From JBBECE01 sp964574935 (GTDB lineage: Bacteria; Pseudomonadota; Alphaproteobacteria; Rhizobiales; Devosiaceae): DNA of 64,000 nucleotides. The notes below the pieces were generated by a model that searched no databases, was not told the origin of the DNA, and saw only the letters and a program-made list of their open reading frames with translations. The stretch's first letter is position 1. Every line of letters begins with the position of its first letter. The DNA is taken from contig CAZNOZ010000008.1 of NCBI GenBank assembly GCA_964574935.1, positions 1 to 64,000 on the forward strand, read 5' to 3'. Positions 52,520 through 61,830 of the stretch are shown here, piece after piece. The position numbers were made by a program, and so were the translations under genes.

Positions 52520-52545
52520 AGTCTAATCAAATGCTTGATTAGACT
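52520..52545. promoter_or_regulatory. 11-bp perfect inverted repeat upstream of the MepK-like gene
   Basis: AGTCTAATCAA-ATGC-TTGATTAGACT, an AT-rich 26-bp palindrome in a GC-rich neighbourhood, 41 bp before the GTG start. It has no T tract, so a regulator-binding site is more likely than a terminator. Confidence 0.65.
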
Positions 52546-52585
52546 GGGTCGATTGCACCATCGACCGCTACGGACAGGGGAACCG

Positions 52586-54322
52586 GTGTCGGGGAAGATC
52601 GGGTTCGCGGTGATTCGTTTGGCGCGTCAGGCGCTGGCCGCCATGCTGACCGCTGCCATATTGCTGCCGGCCGCAACCGCGCCAGCCGCCGCTTCCGGCG
52701 AGCGCACGCTGTATCTGCACTACACGCACACCGGCGAGACCGCGCGCATCACCTTCTGGCGCAACGGGCATTTCGACCAGCACGGGCTCAGCGAGCTCAA
52801 TCATTTCCTGCGCGACTGGCGGCGCAACGAGTCCATCGCCATGGACCCCAACCTCTTCAACCTGATCTGGCGGGTCTATCAGGAAGTCGGGGCCACCCAG
52901 CCGATCAACGTCGTCTCCGCCTACCGTTCGCCGGCCACCAACGAGATGCTGCGCTCCCGCTCCAGCGCCGTCGCCAAGAACTCCCGCCACACGCACGGTC
53001 AGGCGATGGATTTCTTCATCCCCGGCATCCCGATTTCGAAGCTGCGCGCGGTTGCCATGAAGTTCCAGGTCGGCGGCGTCGGCTACTATCCCTCCTCGGG
53101 CAGCCCGTTCGTGCATCTGGACACCGGCAACGTCCGGGCCTGGCCCCGCATGACCCGGGCGCAGCTCGAGGGGCTATTTCCGGACGGCAAGACCCTGCAT
53201 CTGCCCCCCGACGGAGTGCCCCTGTCGCAATCCGGGCGTCAGTATGCCGCCGCCGAGTGGCAGCGCTGCCACCAGATCCCCTGTTCCTCACGCCTGACCG
53301 GCGGCTCGACCCGCCTGGCCTCCGCCAGCGATGGTGAGCGCCGCAATCTCCTCGATCTCTTCCGCGGCGACCAGGACGAGACCGACGACGTGCAGCTGGC
53401 CTCCGCCCCGACCCAACGCACCGTTACCACCCAGCCCGTGCCCGTCGCGCCGACGCCCCCGGCGCGGCCGGATTCGGAGATCCTCCTCGCCGAGGCCGAA
53501 CTCGCACCGGCCCCCCCGATCAAGCCCGAGGCGATTCGGCTCGCGACCCTGATCGGCCCGCCTGCCGCCGTGCCCGAGCGTACCGGCATCGACGACGCCG
53601 ATCGCATCGCTGTCGCCGACATCGCGCCGGCGCGCGGCCTGCGGACCACTATCGCCCCCGACGCTGGCGTGGCCCCGCCGCTCGAGGGTCGGTTCGACAC
53701 CCCGTTCACCGCCTATGCGCCGGCGGCGGATGGTCCGGTCGGCGCCCAGAGGGCGGTCGAGATGCTGCTCGAACAAAGGCTCGACCAGGGACCCGGCGAC
53801 CCGGCGCAGCGCGAGGAATTTCTGGTCGCCTCCCACGCCGCCTCCGCCGATCAGTCGGCGACGGCCCGCCTGGCTCTCGACATGCTGATCAACCAGCGCC
53901 GGACCGAAACCGCGATCGAGCACGGGGCGCTGAATGTCGAACAGGCGCCGATCGTCACCGCCTCCGTCGACGCCGATTTCGGGATGCCGGCGCCGGCCGA
54001 AGAGCTCGCCGGGCTCGCGCCCAATCAACCGATTCCGGATGCGCTGACGGCCGGCCCGGCCGCCGCGTCCATGCTTTCCGAGGCCCGCAGCCCCGACCTC
54101 ATCGCCCCCGATATCGAGCATGCGCTCGACGTCTTCACCGACCCGATGCCGATCGCCAGCGCCCGCTACGCTGTCCTGTTCCCGCCCGACCGCGCCGATT
54201 TCGACCCGGCGACCGAATTGGGCCACGCCTCCGACGAGACCCGTTTCCGCTATGGCAACCTCCCGTCGACGCTGCTCCCCGGATTTCACCTCCCAGGCCG
54301 TCTGCTGGTGGCCTCTCGCTGA
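52586..54322 (+). CDS. DUF882 / MepK-like (YcbK) murein endopeptidase family protein
   Basis: 578 aa. Signal peptide (~1-37), then the peptidase M15-type domain (~40-205) with VVSAYRSPATNEMLRS, KNSRHTHGQAMDFFIPG and VHLDTGNVR: the HxxxxxxD...H pattern binds zinc. The E. coli relative YcbK (MepK) cleaves L,D-cross-links. The ~350-residue Ala/Pro/Asp-rich C-terminal extension is unusual and low complexity. The GTG start at 52586 has an AGGGG site. The L,D-transpeptidase gene lies immediately upstream. Confidence 0.87.
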   Translation: MSGKIGFAVIRLARQALAAMLTAAILLPAATAPAAASGERTLYLHYTHTGETARITFWRNGHFDQHGLSELNHFLRDWRRNESIAMDPNLFNLIWRVYQEVGATQPINVVSAYRSPATNEMLRSRSSAVAKNSRHTHGQAMDFFIPGIPISKLRAVAMKFQVGGVGYYPSSGSPFVHLDTGNVRAWPRMTRAQLEGLFPDGKTLHLPPDGVPLSQSGRQYAAAEWQRCHQIPCSSRLTGGSTRLASASDGERRNLLDLFRGDQDETDDVQLASAPTQRTVTTQPVPVAPTPPARPDSEILLAEAELAPAPPIKPEAIRLATLIGPPAAVPERTGIDDADRIAVADIAPARGLRTTIAPDAGVAPPLEGRFDTPFTAYAPAADGPVGAQRAVEMLLEQRLDQGPGDPAQREEFLVASHAASADQSATARLALDMLINQRRTETAIEHGALNVEQAPIVTASVDADFGMPAPAEELAGLAPNQPIPDALTAGPAAASMLSEARSPDLIAPDIEHALDVFTDPMPIASARYAVLFPPDRADFDPATELGHASDETRFRYGNLPSTLLPGFHLPGRLLVASR

Positions 54323-54436
54323 CCTGCACGATCGCGTCAAGCGGTTGAAATCGCCGAACCATCTGCTAAGTCTCTGCCACCCTCGCGGAAGCGAACCATC
54401 CCGGAATCCCCCCGCGACCGGCTGAGCGAGAAGGAC

Positions 54437-56379
54437 TTGGCGAACCGGCCCCCCACCCCGTTGCTCGATTCGATCGGTTCGGTGTCCGATCTCAGGGCAC
54501 TCGATCGCGGTCAGCTCAAACAGCTCGCCGACGAGTTGCGCGCCGAGCTCATTGACACGGTGTCGATCACCGGCGGCCATCTCGGCGCCGGGCTGGGCGT
54601 CGTCGAGCTCACCGTCGCCCTGCACTATGTCTTCGACACCCCCGACGATCGGCTGATCTGGGACGTCGGTCACCAATCCTACCCGCACAAGATTCTCACC
54701 GGCCGGCGCGACCGCATTCGGACGCTGAGACAAAAGGACGGGCTCTCCGGCTTCACCAAGCGTGCGGAAAGCGAATTCGATCCCTTCGGCGCGGCTCATT
54801 CCTCGACCTCGATTTCCGCGGCGCTGGGCATGGCCGTGGCGGCGGGCCTGTCCGGCCGGGATCGGCATGTGGTGGCGGTCATCGGCGACGGCGCCATGTC
54901 CGCCGGCATGGCCTACGAGGCGATGAACAACGCCGGCGCGATGGACGCCCGGCTGATCGTGATCCTCAACGACAACGATATGTCGATCGCCCCGCCCACC
55001 GGGGCCATGAGCGCGTACCTGGCCAGGCTCGTCTCCGGCAAGACCTATCGCTCCCTGCGCGAGACCGCCAAGCAGCTCACCGCGCATCTGCCGAAATTCA
55101 TCTCTGAAAAGGCGCGGCTCACCGAGGAATACGCCCGCGGCTTCTGGACCGGGGGGACGATGTTCGAGNNNNNNNNNNGCTGGGCTTCTACTATGTGGGC
55201 CCCATCGACGGGCACAATCTCGATCACCTGCTGCCGGTGCTCAAGAACGTGCGCGACGCCGACAGCGGACCGGTCCTCATTCATGTCGTCACCCAGAAGG
55301 GCAAGGGGTACGAGCCGGCCGAGAGTTCCGCCGACAAGTATCACGGGGTGTCGCGGTTCAACGTCGTCACCGGCGCCCAGTCCAAGGCCGCCTCCGCCGC
55401 GCCGTCCTACACGTCCGTTTTCGCATCCTCACTCATCGACGAAGCCGCGCGCGACGAATCAATCGTCGCGGTGACCGCGGCCATGCCTTCGGGAACCGGC
55501 CTCGACAAATTCGCCGAGCGCTATCCCGAGCGCATCTACGACGTCGGCATCGCCGAGCAACACGCCGTAACCTTTGCCGCCGGGCTCGCGGCGGAAGGTC
55601 TGAAACCCTTTGCCGCCATCTACTCGACTTTCCTGCAGCGCGCCTACGACCAGGTGGTGCACGACGTGTCGATCCAGAATCTGCCGGTGCGCTTCGCGAT
55701 CGACCGGGCCGGCTATGTTGGCGCCGACGGCCCGACCCACGCCGGCGCCTATGACGTCGCGTATCTGGCGACGGTCCCCAACATGGTCCTGATGGCGGCC
55801 GGCGACGAAGCCGAACTCCGGCACATGGTTGCTACCGCCGCCGCCTTCGACGAGGGCCCCATCGCCTTCCGCTATCCCCGCGGCGAAGGCACCGGCGTGG
55901 CGCTGCCCGAGCATGGCACCGCCCTCGAGATCGGCCGTGGGCGCGTCCTTCGCGAAGGCGCGTCGATCGCCATCCTGAGCTACGGGGCACGGCTGGGCGA
56001 GGCGCTGGCCGCCGCCGACATCCTGCATGGATACGGGCTCGCTCCCACCGTCGCGGACGCGCGGTTCGCCAAGCCGCTCGACACCGATCTCGTTGAGCGC
56101 CTGGCGCGCGACCACCAGGTGCTGCTCACCGTCGAGGAAGGCGCCATCGGTGGCTTCGCGAGCAGCGTCGGAATGCATTTGGCCAAGGCCGGCCTTTTCG
56201 ACTCAGGATTGAGATTCAGGCCCCTGTTCATGCCCGACATTCATCTCGATCAGGCGGGGCAGGCTGAGATGTACGCCGCCTCGGGTCTCGACCGGACGGG
56301 AATTGTCGCCGCCGCCCTTGCCGCGCTGGGTGAGGACAAGCTCGGCGCCGACGTCGCCAGCCTCGAGCGGCCGGCCTGA
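54437..56379 (+). CDS. dxs: 1-deoxy-D-xylulose-5-phosphate synthase (interrupted by a 10-N gap)
   Basis: ThDP enzyme starting the MEP isoprenoid pathway. Starts at TTG 54437 (AGAAGGA site). The N-terminal part has DVGHQSYPHKILTGRRD and GDGAMSAGMAYEAMNN; after the gap come VGPIDGHN, IAEQHAVTFAAG and DRAGYVGADGPTHAGAYD. Ten N at 55169-55178 break the frame. The family sequence FEELGF implies that only about 2 nt are really missing (FE-[E]-LGF), so the gene is very likely intact. Confidence 0.94.
55169..55178. other. 10-N assembly gap inside dxs
   Basis: The reading frame changes across it. Reading GAG then NN..GCTGGGC as Glu-Glu-Leu-Gly would need only 2 bases, so ten N is a nominal filler. 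Confidence 0.9.
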
Positions 56380-56383
56380 ACAG

Positions 56384-56716
56384 ATGCCGGCCCGAATGCC
56401 CCGCATGCGCCCGCAAACGGACATCGCCGAGCGGGCCCAGGGTGAACTCGAACACGAGATCGTCGCCGAGAAGGCGGCGACGCTGGGCCGGATGGGCCGG
56501 CGGCTGGAAGCCTCGTTGCGCCGACTGTCGGAGGCCGAAACGGGTGATCGGGAGGACCTGATCGCCAGGGTCGCCCACGACGCCTGGTGCTACCTCGTGC
56601 AGCGCGAGGTCTGCGGTATGCGCGATCATCGCGCCGTCATCAAAGAGTTCGCCATTCCGCGCCAGGCGATCGTCCGCATGGGAGCAATCGGGCAAGACCG
56701 GCCGGGGGCCGGTTGA
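56384..56716 (+). CDS. Small hypothetical protein (DUF6665-like)
   Basis: 110-aa predicted soluble protein, not firmly recognised. The body is helical: QGELEHEIVAEKAATLGRMG, then DLIARVAHDAWCYLVQREVC and IKEFAIPRQAIVRMGA. That block looks like a small alphaproteobacterial family I remember as DUF6665, but the match is from memory. It starts 4 nt after dxs, so it is probably co-transcribed. Stop is followed by a 20-bp palindrome (56754-56773). Confidence 0.62.
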   Translation: MPARMPRMRPQTDIAERAQGELEHEIVAEKAATLGRMGRRLEASLRRLSEAETGDREDLIARVAHDAWCYLVQREVCGMRDHRAVIKEFAIPRQAIVRMGAIGQDRPGAG

Positions 56717-56753
56717 CCGCCCGGTGAAGCCCGTCGCTTTCGCGCTCGAGTGG

Positions 56754-56773
56754 GCTTGCCGGCGCCGGCAAGC
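56754..56773. terminator. 20-bp perfect palindrome between convergent genes
   Basis: GCTTGCCGGCGCCGGCAAGC, self-complementary, between the 110-aa gene and the convergent DUF1801 gene. It lacks a T tract, so it may be a weak bidirectional terminator. Confidence 0.45.
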
Positions 56774-56805
56774 GCGGGATCGCGACCCGTCCCCGGGCCC
56801 CGTCC

Positions 56806-57273
56806 CTAGCGCGCGGCTTTCTTGACCAGCGCCGCGATCTTCGCCTCGTCGGCCGCGCCCAGCTCCTTCAACGCGAAAGCGGTCGGCCACATGTCGCCGT
56901 CATCCAGGTGCGCCGCGTCGTTGAAGCCGAAGGTGGCATATCGCGCCTTGAACTTGGCCGCCGCCTGGAAAAAGCAGACGACCTTTCCGTCCCTGGCGTA
57001 GGCGGGCATCCCGTACCAGGTCTTGGGCGCAAGTTCCGGCGCGTTGGCCCTGATGAGCACGTGCAGCCGCTCCGCCATGGCTCGGTCGGCCTTCGGCATC
57101 TCGGCGATCTTCGCCAACACGTCCTTCTCGCCGTCCACCTTGCTCGCTTTTGAACCGCGTCGCCTCGCGGTCTTCATCTCCTCGGCGCGCTCCTTCATTG
57201 CCGCCCGTTCTTCGGCGGTGAAGCTCTGGTCCGCGCCGGCCTTTTTCGATCCGGCCTTTCGATTGTCGGTCAT
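56806..57273 (-). CDS. DUF1801 (YdhG-like) family protein
   Basis: 155 aa. Basic N-terminal stretch (~1-50, rich in Lys and Arg) then the YdhG-like domain with KTWYGMPAYARDGKVVCFFQ and KFKARYATFGFNDAAHLDDG. Relatives are annotated as iron chaperone-like or as stress genes, with no solid function. A GGAG site precedes the ATG at 57273. Probably in the same unit as the ArsR and SRPBCC genes 53 bp upstream. Confidence 0.84.
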   Translation of the reverse strand: MTDNRKAGSKKAGADQSFTAEERAAMKERAEEMKTARRRGSKASKVDGEKDVLAKIAEMPKADRAMAERLHVLIRANAPELAPKTWYGMPAYARDGKVVCFFQAAAKFKARYATFGFNDAAHLDDGDMWPTAFALKELGAADEAKIAALVKKAAR

Positions 57274-57326
57274 CGCCTGTCTCCTTTGCCCTTGCCGCCG
57301 CGCCGGCGCTGCGGCTTCTGCCGGCT

Positions 57327-57758
57327 TCATCGCGAGCGCTCCAGGAGCGTCTCCAGGTTCGCGAGGAACTGTTTCCACCCGGCGTGCGCGCCCCCGTAGG
57401 CCTGCCGCTGTTCCGGCCGGAATCCAGACTGCTCCATGCGCAGGTGGGTCCCGCCGTCCATGGGCGTCAGCGTGAACGTCACCACGCTTTTCAGCGCGTA
57501 GGCCGGGTCGTCATGGGCGAAATTCCATGTGTAGGACAGGGTTCTGCTCGGATCCACGGCGAGGACTTCGCAGTCGAGCACGCCGCCCCAGTCGCCGCTC
57601 AGATGGAAGCGGTGCCCCACCACCGGCGCGAAGTCGTTTGTCATCAGCCACTCCTCGATCAGATGCGGCTGGGTCAGCGCACGCCAGACCTTCTCGGGCG
57701 GATGGGGGAACTCCCGCTCGACGACGACGGATCGCGTTTCGGCAGTCGTTTCGGTCAC
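57327..57758 (-). CDS. SRPBCC / AHSA1 family protein
   Basis: 143-aa lipid-like-ligand binding fold. VVEREFPHPPEKVWRALTQ then HLIEEWLMTNDF and GGTHLRMEQSGF are typical of the AHSA1 group. GTG at 57758 overlaps the ArsR stop (GTGA), so the two are translationally coupled. ArsR-SRPBCC pairs are common and may act as a sensor or detoxification unit. Confidence 0.88.
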   Translation of the reverse strand: MTETTAETRSVVVEREFPHPPEKVWRALTQPHLIEEWLMTNDFAPVVGHRFHLSGDWGGVLDCEVLAVDPSRTLSYTWNFAHDDPAYALKSVVTFTLTPMDGGTHLRMEQSGFRPEQRQAYGGAHAGWKQFLANLETLLERSR

Positions 57759-58078
57759 TGGTCCATCCTCGTGAGCAATCCCTCGAGATCGTCGAATCGG
57801 CTCTGCCAGAACCCGGCCATCTGGATTGTCCAGTCGATCAGCGGGGCCAGGGCGCCGAGCTGCGCGCTGTAGTGGGTTCGGCGGCCTTCGTGACGGTCGC
57901 GCACCAGCCCGGCCTGCTTCAGGACCCCAAGGTGCTTCGAGACGGCCGGTTGCGAGACCCCCGCCCGCGCCGTCAAGGCGCCGACCGTCTGTTCTCCGTC
58001 GCGGCACAACCGCTCGAAAAGCGCCCGGCGCGTCGGGTCGGCGAGTGTCTTGAACAGGATATCGTGGGCCTGCGGCAT
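57755..58078 (-). CDS. ArsR family winged-helix transcriptional regulator
   Basis: 107 aa. The helix-turn-helix is in VGALTARAGVSQPAVSKHLG and the wing in RRTHYSAQLGAL. No CxC metal site is visible, so it is not an ordinary metal sensor. It likely represses its own operon (SRPBCC and perhaps DUF1801); the upstream 58079-58267 contains AGATAACTCAT-like AT-rich sequence that could be its operator. Confidence 0.9.
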   Translation of the reverse strand: MPQAHDILFKTLADPTRRALFERLCRDGEQTVGALTARAGVSQPAVSKHLGVLKQAGLVRDRHEGRRTHYSAQLGALAPLIDWTIQMAGFWQSRFDDLEGLLTRMDQ

Positions 58079-58267
58079 GAATTTAGATAACTCATGGGCT
58101 ATTGATCAAACCAGTATCCGCGGAATTGCGCGCGTGTCAAGCCGGGGCGCCATATGGAGATGGCTCCGACCTCGAGCGGCAGATCGCAACTTTATTATGC
58201 CCCGCTGGATATGAATGATCGGCCACACAATGGATCACTCGCGGCCGCGGCGAGGTGGTGACGGGGC

Positions 58268-59629
58268 CTAGCCGAGCCAGGCGTCCTGTTCGCGGCGCAT
58301 CCTGACCAGCGGCGACGTCGCGTCGAGCTTCAGCGCCCCGTAGGTGATCAACTCGCCCTTCGCGATCGGCGCGAGCACGCTGGCCCCTTCCAGCAGGCCC
58401 ACGGGAGCGCCGTCTCGAGCCCGGGCATCCTCCACCGTCATCGTGAAGGAGCGGTAGCAGTATTCACCGATCGCATCGAGCTTGTCGCCGGCTTTCAGGT
58501 CGCGCTTGGCAAGCGCACAGACCTCGGCCACCGGCCGGTCGAGCGGCTGCATCTCCGCCTTTCCGGTCAGCACCACCCGCGCGCAGGTCAGGGGCACTTC
58601 GAGGCTCGTCAGGTGGTAGGGACGGAAGAACGCCACATACGGGCCTTCCCCGACCTTCAAATCGGCCACACGTTCCTGGATGCGCGGATGCCGCATCTCT
58701 GCGATCACGAAAACGCCGGGGGCCACGTCGCCGCCGACCACGAAATCGACGACGCCCTTGCGGCTGAGGATGCCGCCGTCCTCGATGGGACACAGAACCT
58801 CGTGCAGGTTCGCCACGGTCGCCTCGGCGCCGTGCATGCCGGGCTTGTCGGGCACCAGCCCGGTTGCGTTGGCGATCGCCGCCATCTCCACCATCGTCTT
58901 CGACCCGTCGACGAATTCCACAAGCATCCGGGGGTTCATGTCCCGCAAGCGCGCCTCTTCCTCGTACCCGTCGGGCGTCGCGTCGATGTTGAAGGCGTTG
59001 TTCTTGCCCTTGCCGGCGGCGACCACCGGGTGCCCCATGGCGGTGACGAAGTCATACAGCTCCATCACCGAGGTGGGCTCGTCGCCGGCACCGATCGTAT
59101 AGACGACCCCCTGCCTGTCGGCCTCCCGACGCAGATAGGGCCCGATCGTCACGTCGGCTTCGACGTTCATCATTACCAGCGGCTTGCCCGCCCGAACGAC
59201 CTTCAGCCCCACTTCGGCCCCGACCGCCGGCTTGCCGGTCGCATCGACAACGACATCGATCCGTCCGGCTTCGAGCAGCGCCCCGGTGTCGGGCACCACG
59301 GCCAGGGCGCCGGCCTCGATGGCGGCGTCGATCCCCGCCCCGTTCTCGACAAACCGCGCCGCCTCGTCGGTGCCAACCGCGATCGTCAGCGCCCGGCGCG
59401 CGCGCTCGGGCTTGCGGGTGACGACCGCGCCCACTTCGATGCCATCCATCAGGGAAATCTGGGTCACCAGATCCGTGCCCATCTCGCCGCACCCGATGAC
59501 CCCGACACGGATCGGCTTGCCGGCCTCGGCAAGTCTCGCCAGATCGGCGGCCAGCCCGGTCCGCGCCAGCAGCCGGCTGGCCGACCCGGGGACGGTTTTG
59601 ACCGAATTGGAAGCGGCGGAATCGTGCAT
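58268..59629 (-). CDS. NAD(P)-dependent dehydrogenase with C-terminal SAF domain
   Basis: 453 aa, Rossmann-fold oxidoreductase resembling homoserine dehydrogenases (IRVGVIGCGEMGTDLVTQIS, ~40-58), a central catalytic region (VVDATGKPAVGAEVGLKV and ATPDGYEEEARLRDMNP) and a C-terminal SAF domain (~380-445, with EVCALAKRDLKAGDKLDAIG). The substrate is not known; related proteins act on sugar-acid or polyol derivatives. ATG 59629 preferred; an upstream ATG at 59662 is possible. Divergent from the DUF1036 gene across 259 bp. Confidence 0.83.
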   Translation of the reverse strand: MHDSAASNSVKTVPGSASRLLARTGLAADLARLAEAGKPIRVGVIGCGEMGTDLVTQISLMDGIEVGAVVTRKPERARRALTIAVGTDEAARFVENGAGIDAAIEAGALAVVPDTGALLEAGRIDVVVDATGKPAVGAEVGLKVVRAGKPLVMMNVEADVTIGPYLRREADRQGVVYTIGAGDEPTSVMELYDFVTAMGHPVVAAGKGKNNAFNIDATPDGYEEEARLRDMNPRMLVEFVDGSKTMVEMAAIANATGLVPDKPGMHGAEATVANLHEVLCPIEDGGILSRKGVVDFVVGGDVAPGVFVIAEMRHPRIQERVADLKVGEGPYVAFFRPYHLTSLEVPLTCARVVLTGKAEMQPLDRPVAEVCALAKRDLKAGDKLDAIGEYCYRSFTMTVEDARARDGAPVGLLEGASVLAPIAKGELITYGALKLDATSPLVRMRREQDAWLG

Positions 59630-59888
59630 TGGTACCCATCCTGCGCCAAATGGCACCGGCATCTGACTGCCCGAGCGCCCCACGGCGGCATCGTAGACCG
59701 AATTGCCAGCCCGATCACCCTGCCCGTCGCGCGAGCATCGAAACGGCCGCGGCGGACGTGGCGAGCATGGTCCACCGCCGATCGGCGCGCCCGCAACGCT
59801 CACGCGGGCCGCCAAACTCCTGCCAAATCGTGCGGTTAGCGATTGACTTGCCAAAACCCTTCTGCACAACTCTCGGCCCTCGAACCTC

Positions 59889-60350
59889 ATGCCCCATATT
59901 CCTGGTGTGGCGCCGTTGCGCATGCTGCTTGCCGTCATGGTTGCCGGAGTACTTTTGCTGCCGTTCGCAGCGGTGCCGGCACGGGCGGACATGCGGGTGT
60001 GCAACGACACGCGGGGAACCGTTTCCATCGCGATCGGCTACCGCTCCGACCGCGGCTGGCAATCGGAAGGCTGGTGGGTTGCCAGTCCCGACGAATGCGC
60101 CGTCGTCTATGCGGGGCCGCTCGATGCGCGCTTCTACTATCTCTATGCCGTTGACGATGTGAACGGCGGGGCCTGGGACGGCCGGGTGTTCATGTGCACA
60201 AGGGACGAGGTCTTCACTATTTTCGGGGTCGAAGACTGTCTTGCACGCGGGTATGAACGCACGGGGTTTTTCGAGGTCGATACCGAGAACCGGACGGATT
60301 GGACACTTGAGCTCACCGAGGCGGGCGTAACCGGCGCGATTGGCGAATGA
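59889..60350 (+). CDS. DUF1036 secreted protein
   Basis: 153 aa with a signal peptide (~1-34, ending ARAD). The mature part starts MRVCNDTRGTVSIAIGYRSD and contains GWWVASPDECAVVYAGPL. Alphaproteobacterial family, function unknown, with conserved Cys residues that may form disulfides. Its stop overlaps the pyk start (ATGA), so it is translated in the same unit, as in related genomes. Confidence 0.88.
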   Translation: MPHIPGVAPLRMLLAVMVAGVLLLPFAAVPARADMRVCNDTRGTVSIAIGYRSDRGWQSEGWWVASPDECAVVYAGPLDARFYYLYAVDDVNGGAWDGRVFMCTRDEVFTIFGVEDCLARGYERTGFFEVDTENRTDWTLELTEAGVTGAIGE

Positions 60351-61762
60351 GACGACTGCGGAAAGTCAAGATACTGGCGACCCTGGGCCCCGCCTCCGAG
60401 ACCTTGGGGGTCATCGAACAGCTCGCACGCGCGGGCGTGGACGTGTTCCGCATCAACATGAGCCACGCCGACCATGACGGGCTTCGCAAGGGTGTGGCGA
60501 ACATCCGCGAGGTCGAACTGAAGGTCGGCCGGCCCATCGGCGTTCTCGTCGACCTGCAGGGCCCTAAACTCAGAATTGGCTGTTTCGAGACCGGTTCGAT
60601 CCAAATCGCCGCCGGTGACCGGTTGCGCCTCGACCATTCCTCGACGCCCGGAGACAACCGCCGCGTCGAGCTTCCGCATCCCGAGATCTTCGCCGCGATC
60701 AAGGTCGGTGACAGGCTGCTGCTCGACGACGGCCGGCTGGAATTCAAATGCGTGGCCAGTTCCGGGAGCGAAATCGAATGCGAGGTGGTGATCGGCGGCG
60801 TCCTCAAGGACCGCAAGGGGATCGCCCTGCCCGACACAATGCTCGTGCTCGCCGCCATGACCGAGCGGGACCGCGCGGATCTGGAGGTTGCCCTGGAGCT
60901 CGAGGCCGACTGGATCGCGCTCAGTTTCGTGCAGCGTCCCGACGACGTCATCGAGGCCAACCAGATAATCGCCGGGCGTGCGGCGGTACTCGCGAAGATC
61001 GAGAAGCCGCAGGCGGTCGAGATGCTCGACCAGATCATGGACCATTGCGACGCGATCATGATCGCCCGCGGCGATCTCGGGGTGGAGATGCCGATCGAAG
61101 AGGTACCGGGGCTGCAAAAGCGGATGATCCGCGCCGCCCGGCGGCAGGGCAAGCCGGTCGTGGTGGCCACGCAGATGCTCGAATCGATGGTCGCCTCGCC
61201 CTCACCCACGCGCGCTGAAGTCTCCGACGTCTCGATCGCGGTCTTCGAGGGAGCCGATGCGATCATGCTTTCGGCGGAGTCCGCTTCCGGCGACTATCCG
61301 GTCGAGGCGGTCACCACCATGAACCGGGTTGCCATCGCGGTCGAGAACGACGCGCTGTATTCCGGCATCATCCGCGCCCAGCGGACCGAACCGGAGGCGA
61401 CCACCGCCGATGCCATATCGGCCGCCACCCGGCAGGTCTCCGAGACCCTCGATCTGGCGGCGATCGTCACCTACACCTCGTCGGGCTCCACCGGCCTGCG
61501 CGCCGCGCGCGAGCGCCCCTCCAAACCCATCGTCGCGCTTTCGCCCGTCCTCGCCACCGTGCGGCGATTGTCGTTGGTCTGGGGCCTGCACTGCGTGCGC
61601 ACCGACGACCCGAGCAATCTCGAGGACATGGTGGAGCGAGCCAGCAAGATTGCTCTGAGCGAGGGTTTTGCCGAGCCCGGCGACCGTATCGCGATCACCG
61701 CCGGCGTGCCGCTGGGCATCCCCGGCACGACCAACATGCTGCGCATCGCAACCGTGGAGTAG
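60347..61762 (+). CDS. pyk: Pyruvate kinase
   Basis: Last step of glycolysis, PEP plus ADP to pyruvate plus ATP. 471 aa. RKVKILATLGPAS, DLQGPKLRIG, LAKIEKPQAVEM, ARGDLGVEMPIEEVP and VVATQMLESM are the metal, PEP and Lys active-site motifs. A C-terminal allosteric-type domain follows. Downstream of DUF1036 with a 4-nt overlap. Confidence 0.97.
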   Translation: MRRLRKVKILATLGPASETLGVIEQLARAGVDVFRINMSHADHDGLRKGVANIREVELKVGRPIGVLVDLQGPKLRIGCFETGSIQIAAGDRLRLDHSSTPGDNRRVELPHPEIFAAIKVGDRLLLDDGRLEFKCVASSGSEIECEVVIGGVLKDRKGIALPDTMLVLAAMTERDRADLEVALELEADWIALSFVQRPDDVIEANQIIAGRAAVLAKIEKPQAVEMLDQIMDHCDAIMIARGDLGVEMPIEEVPGLQKRMIRAARRQGKPVVVATQMLESMVASPSPTRAEVSDVSIAVFEGADAIMLSAESASGDYPVEAVTTMNRVAIAVENDALYSGIIRAQRTEPEATTADAISAATRQVSETLDLAAIVTYTSSGSTGLRAARERPSKPIVALSPVLATVRRLSLVWGLHCVRTDDPSNLEDMVERASKIALSEGFAEPGDRIAITAGVPLGIPGTTNMLRIATVE

Positions 61763-61830
61763 GCGCCACGCCGCGGCGGCCTGGACGGGGCAGCGGCGGG
61801 TTCGAGGTGCTGGCGGGCCCGGGAGGTTTT

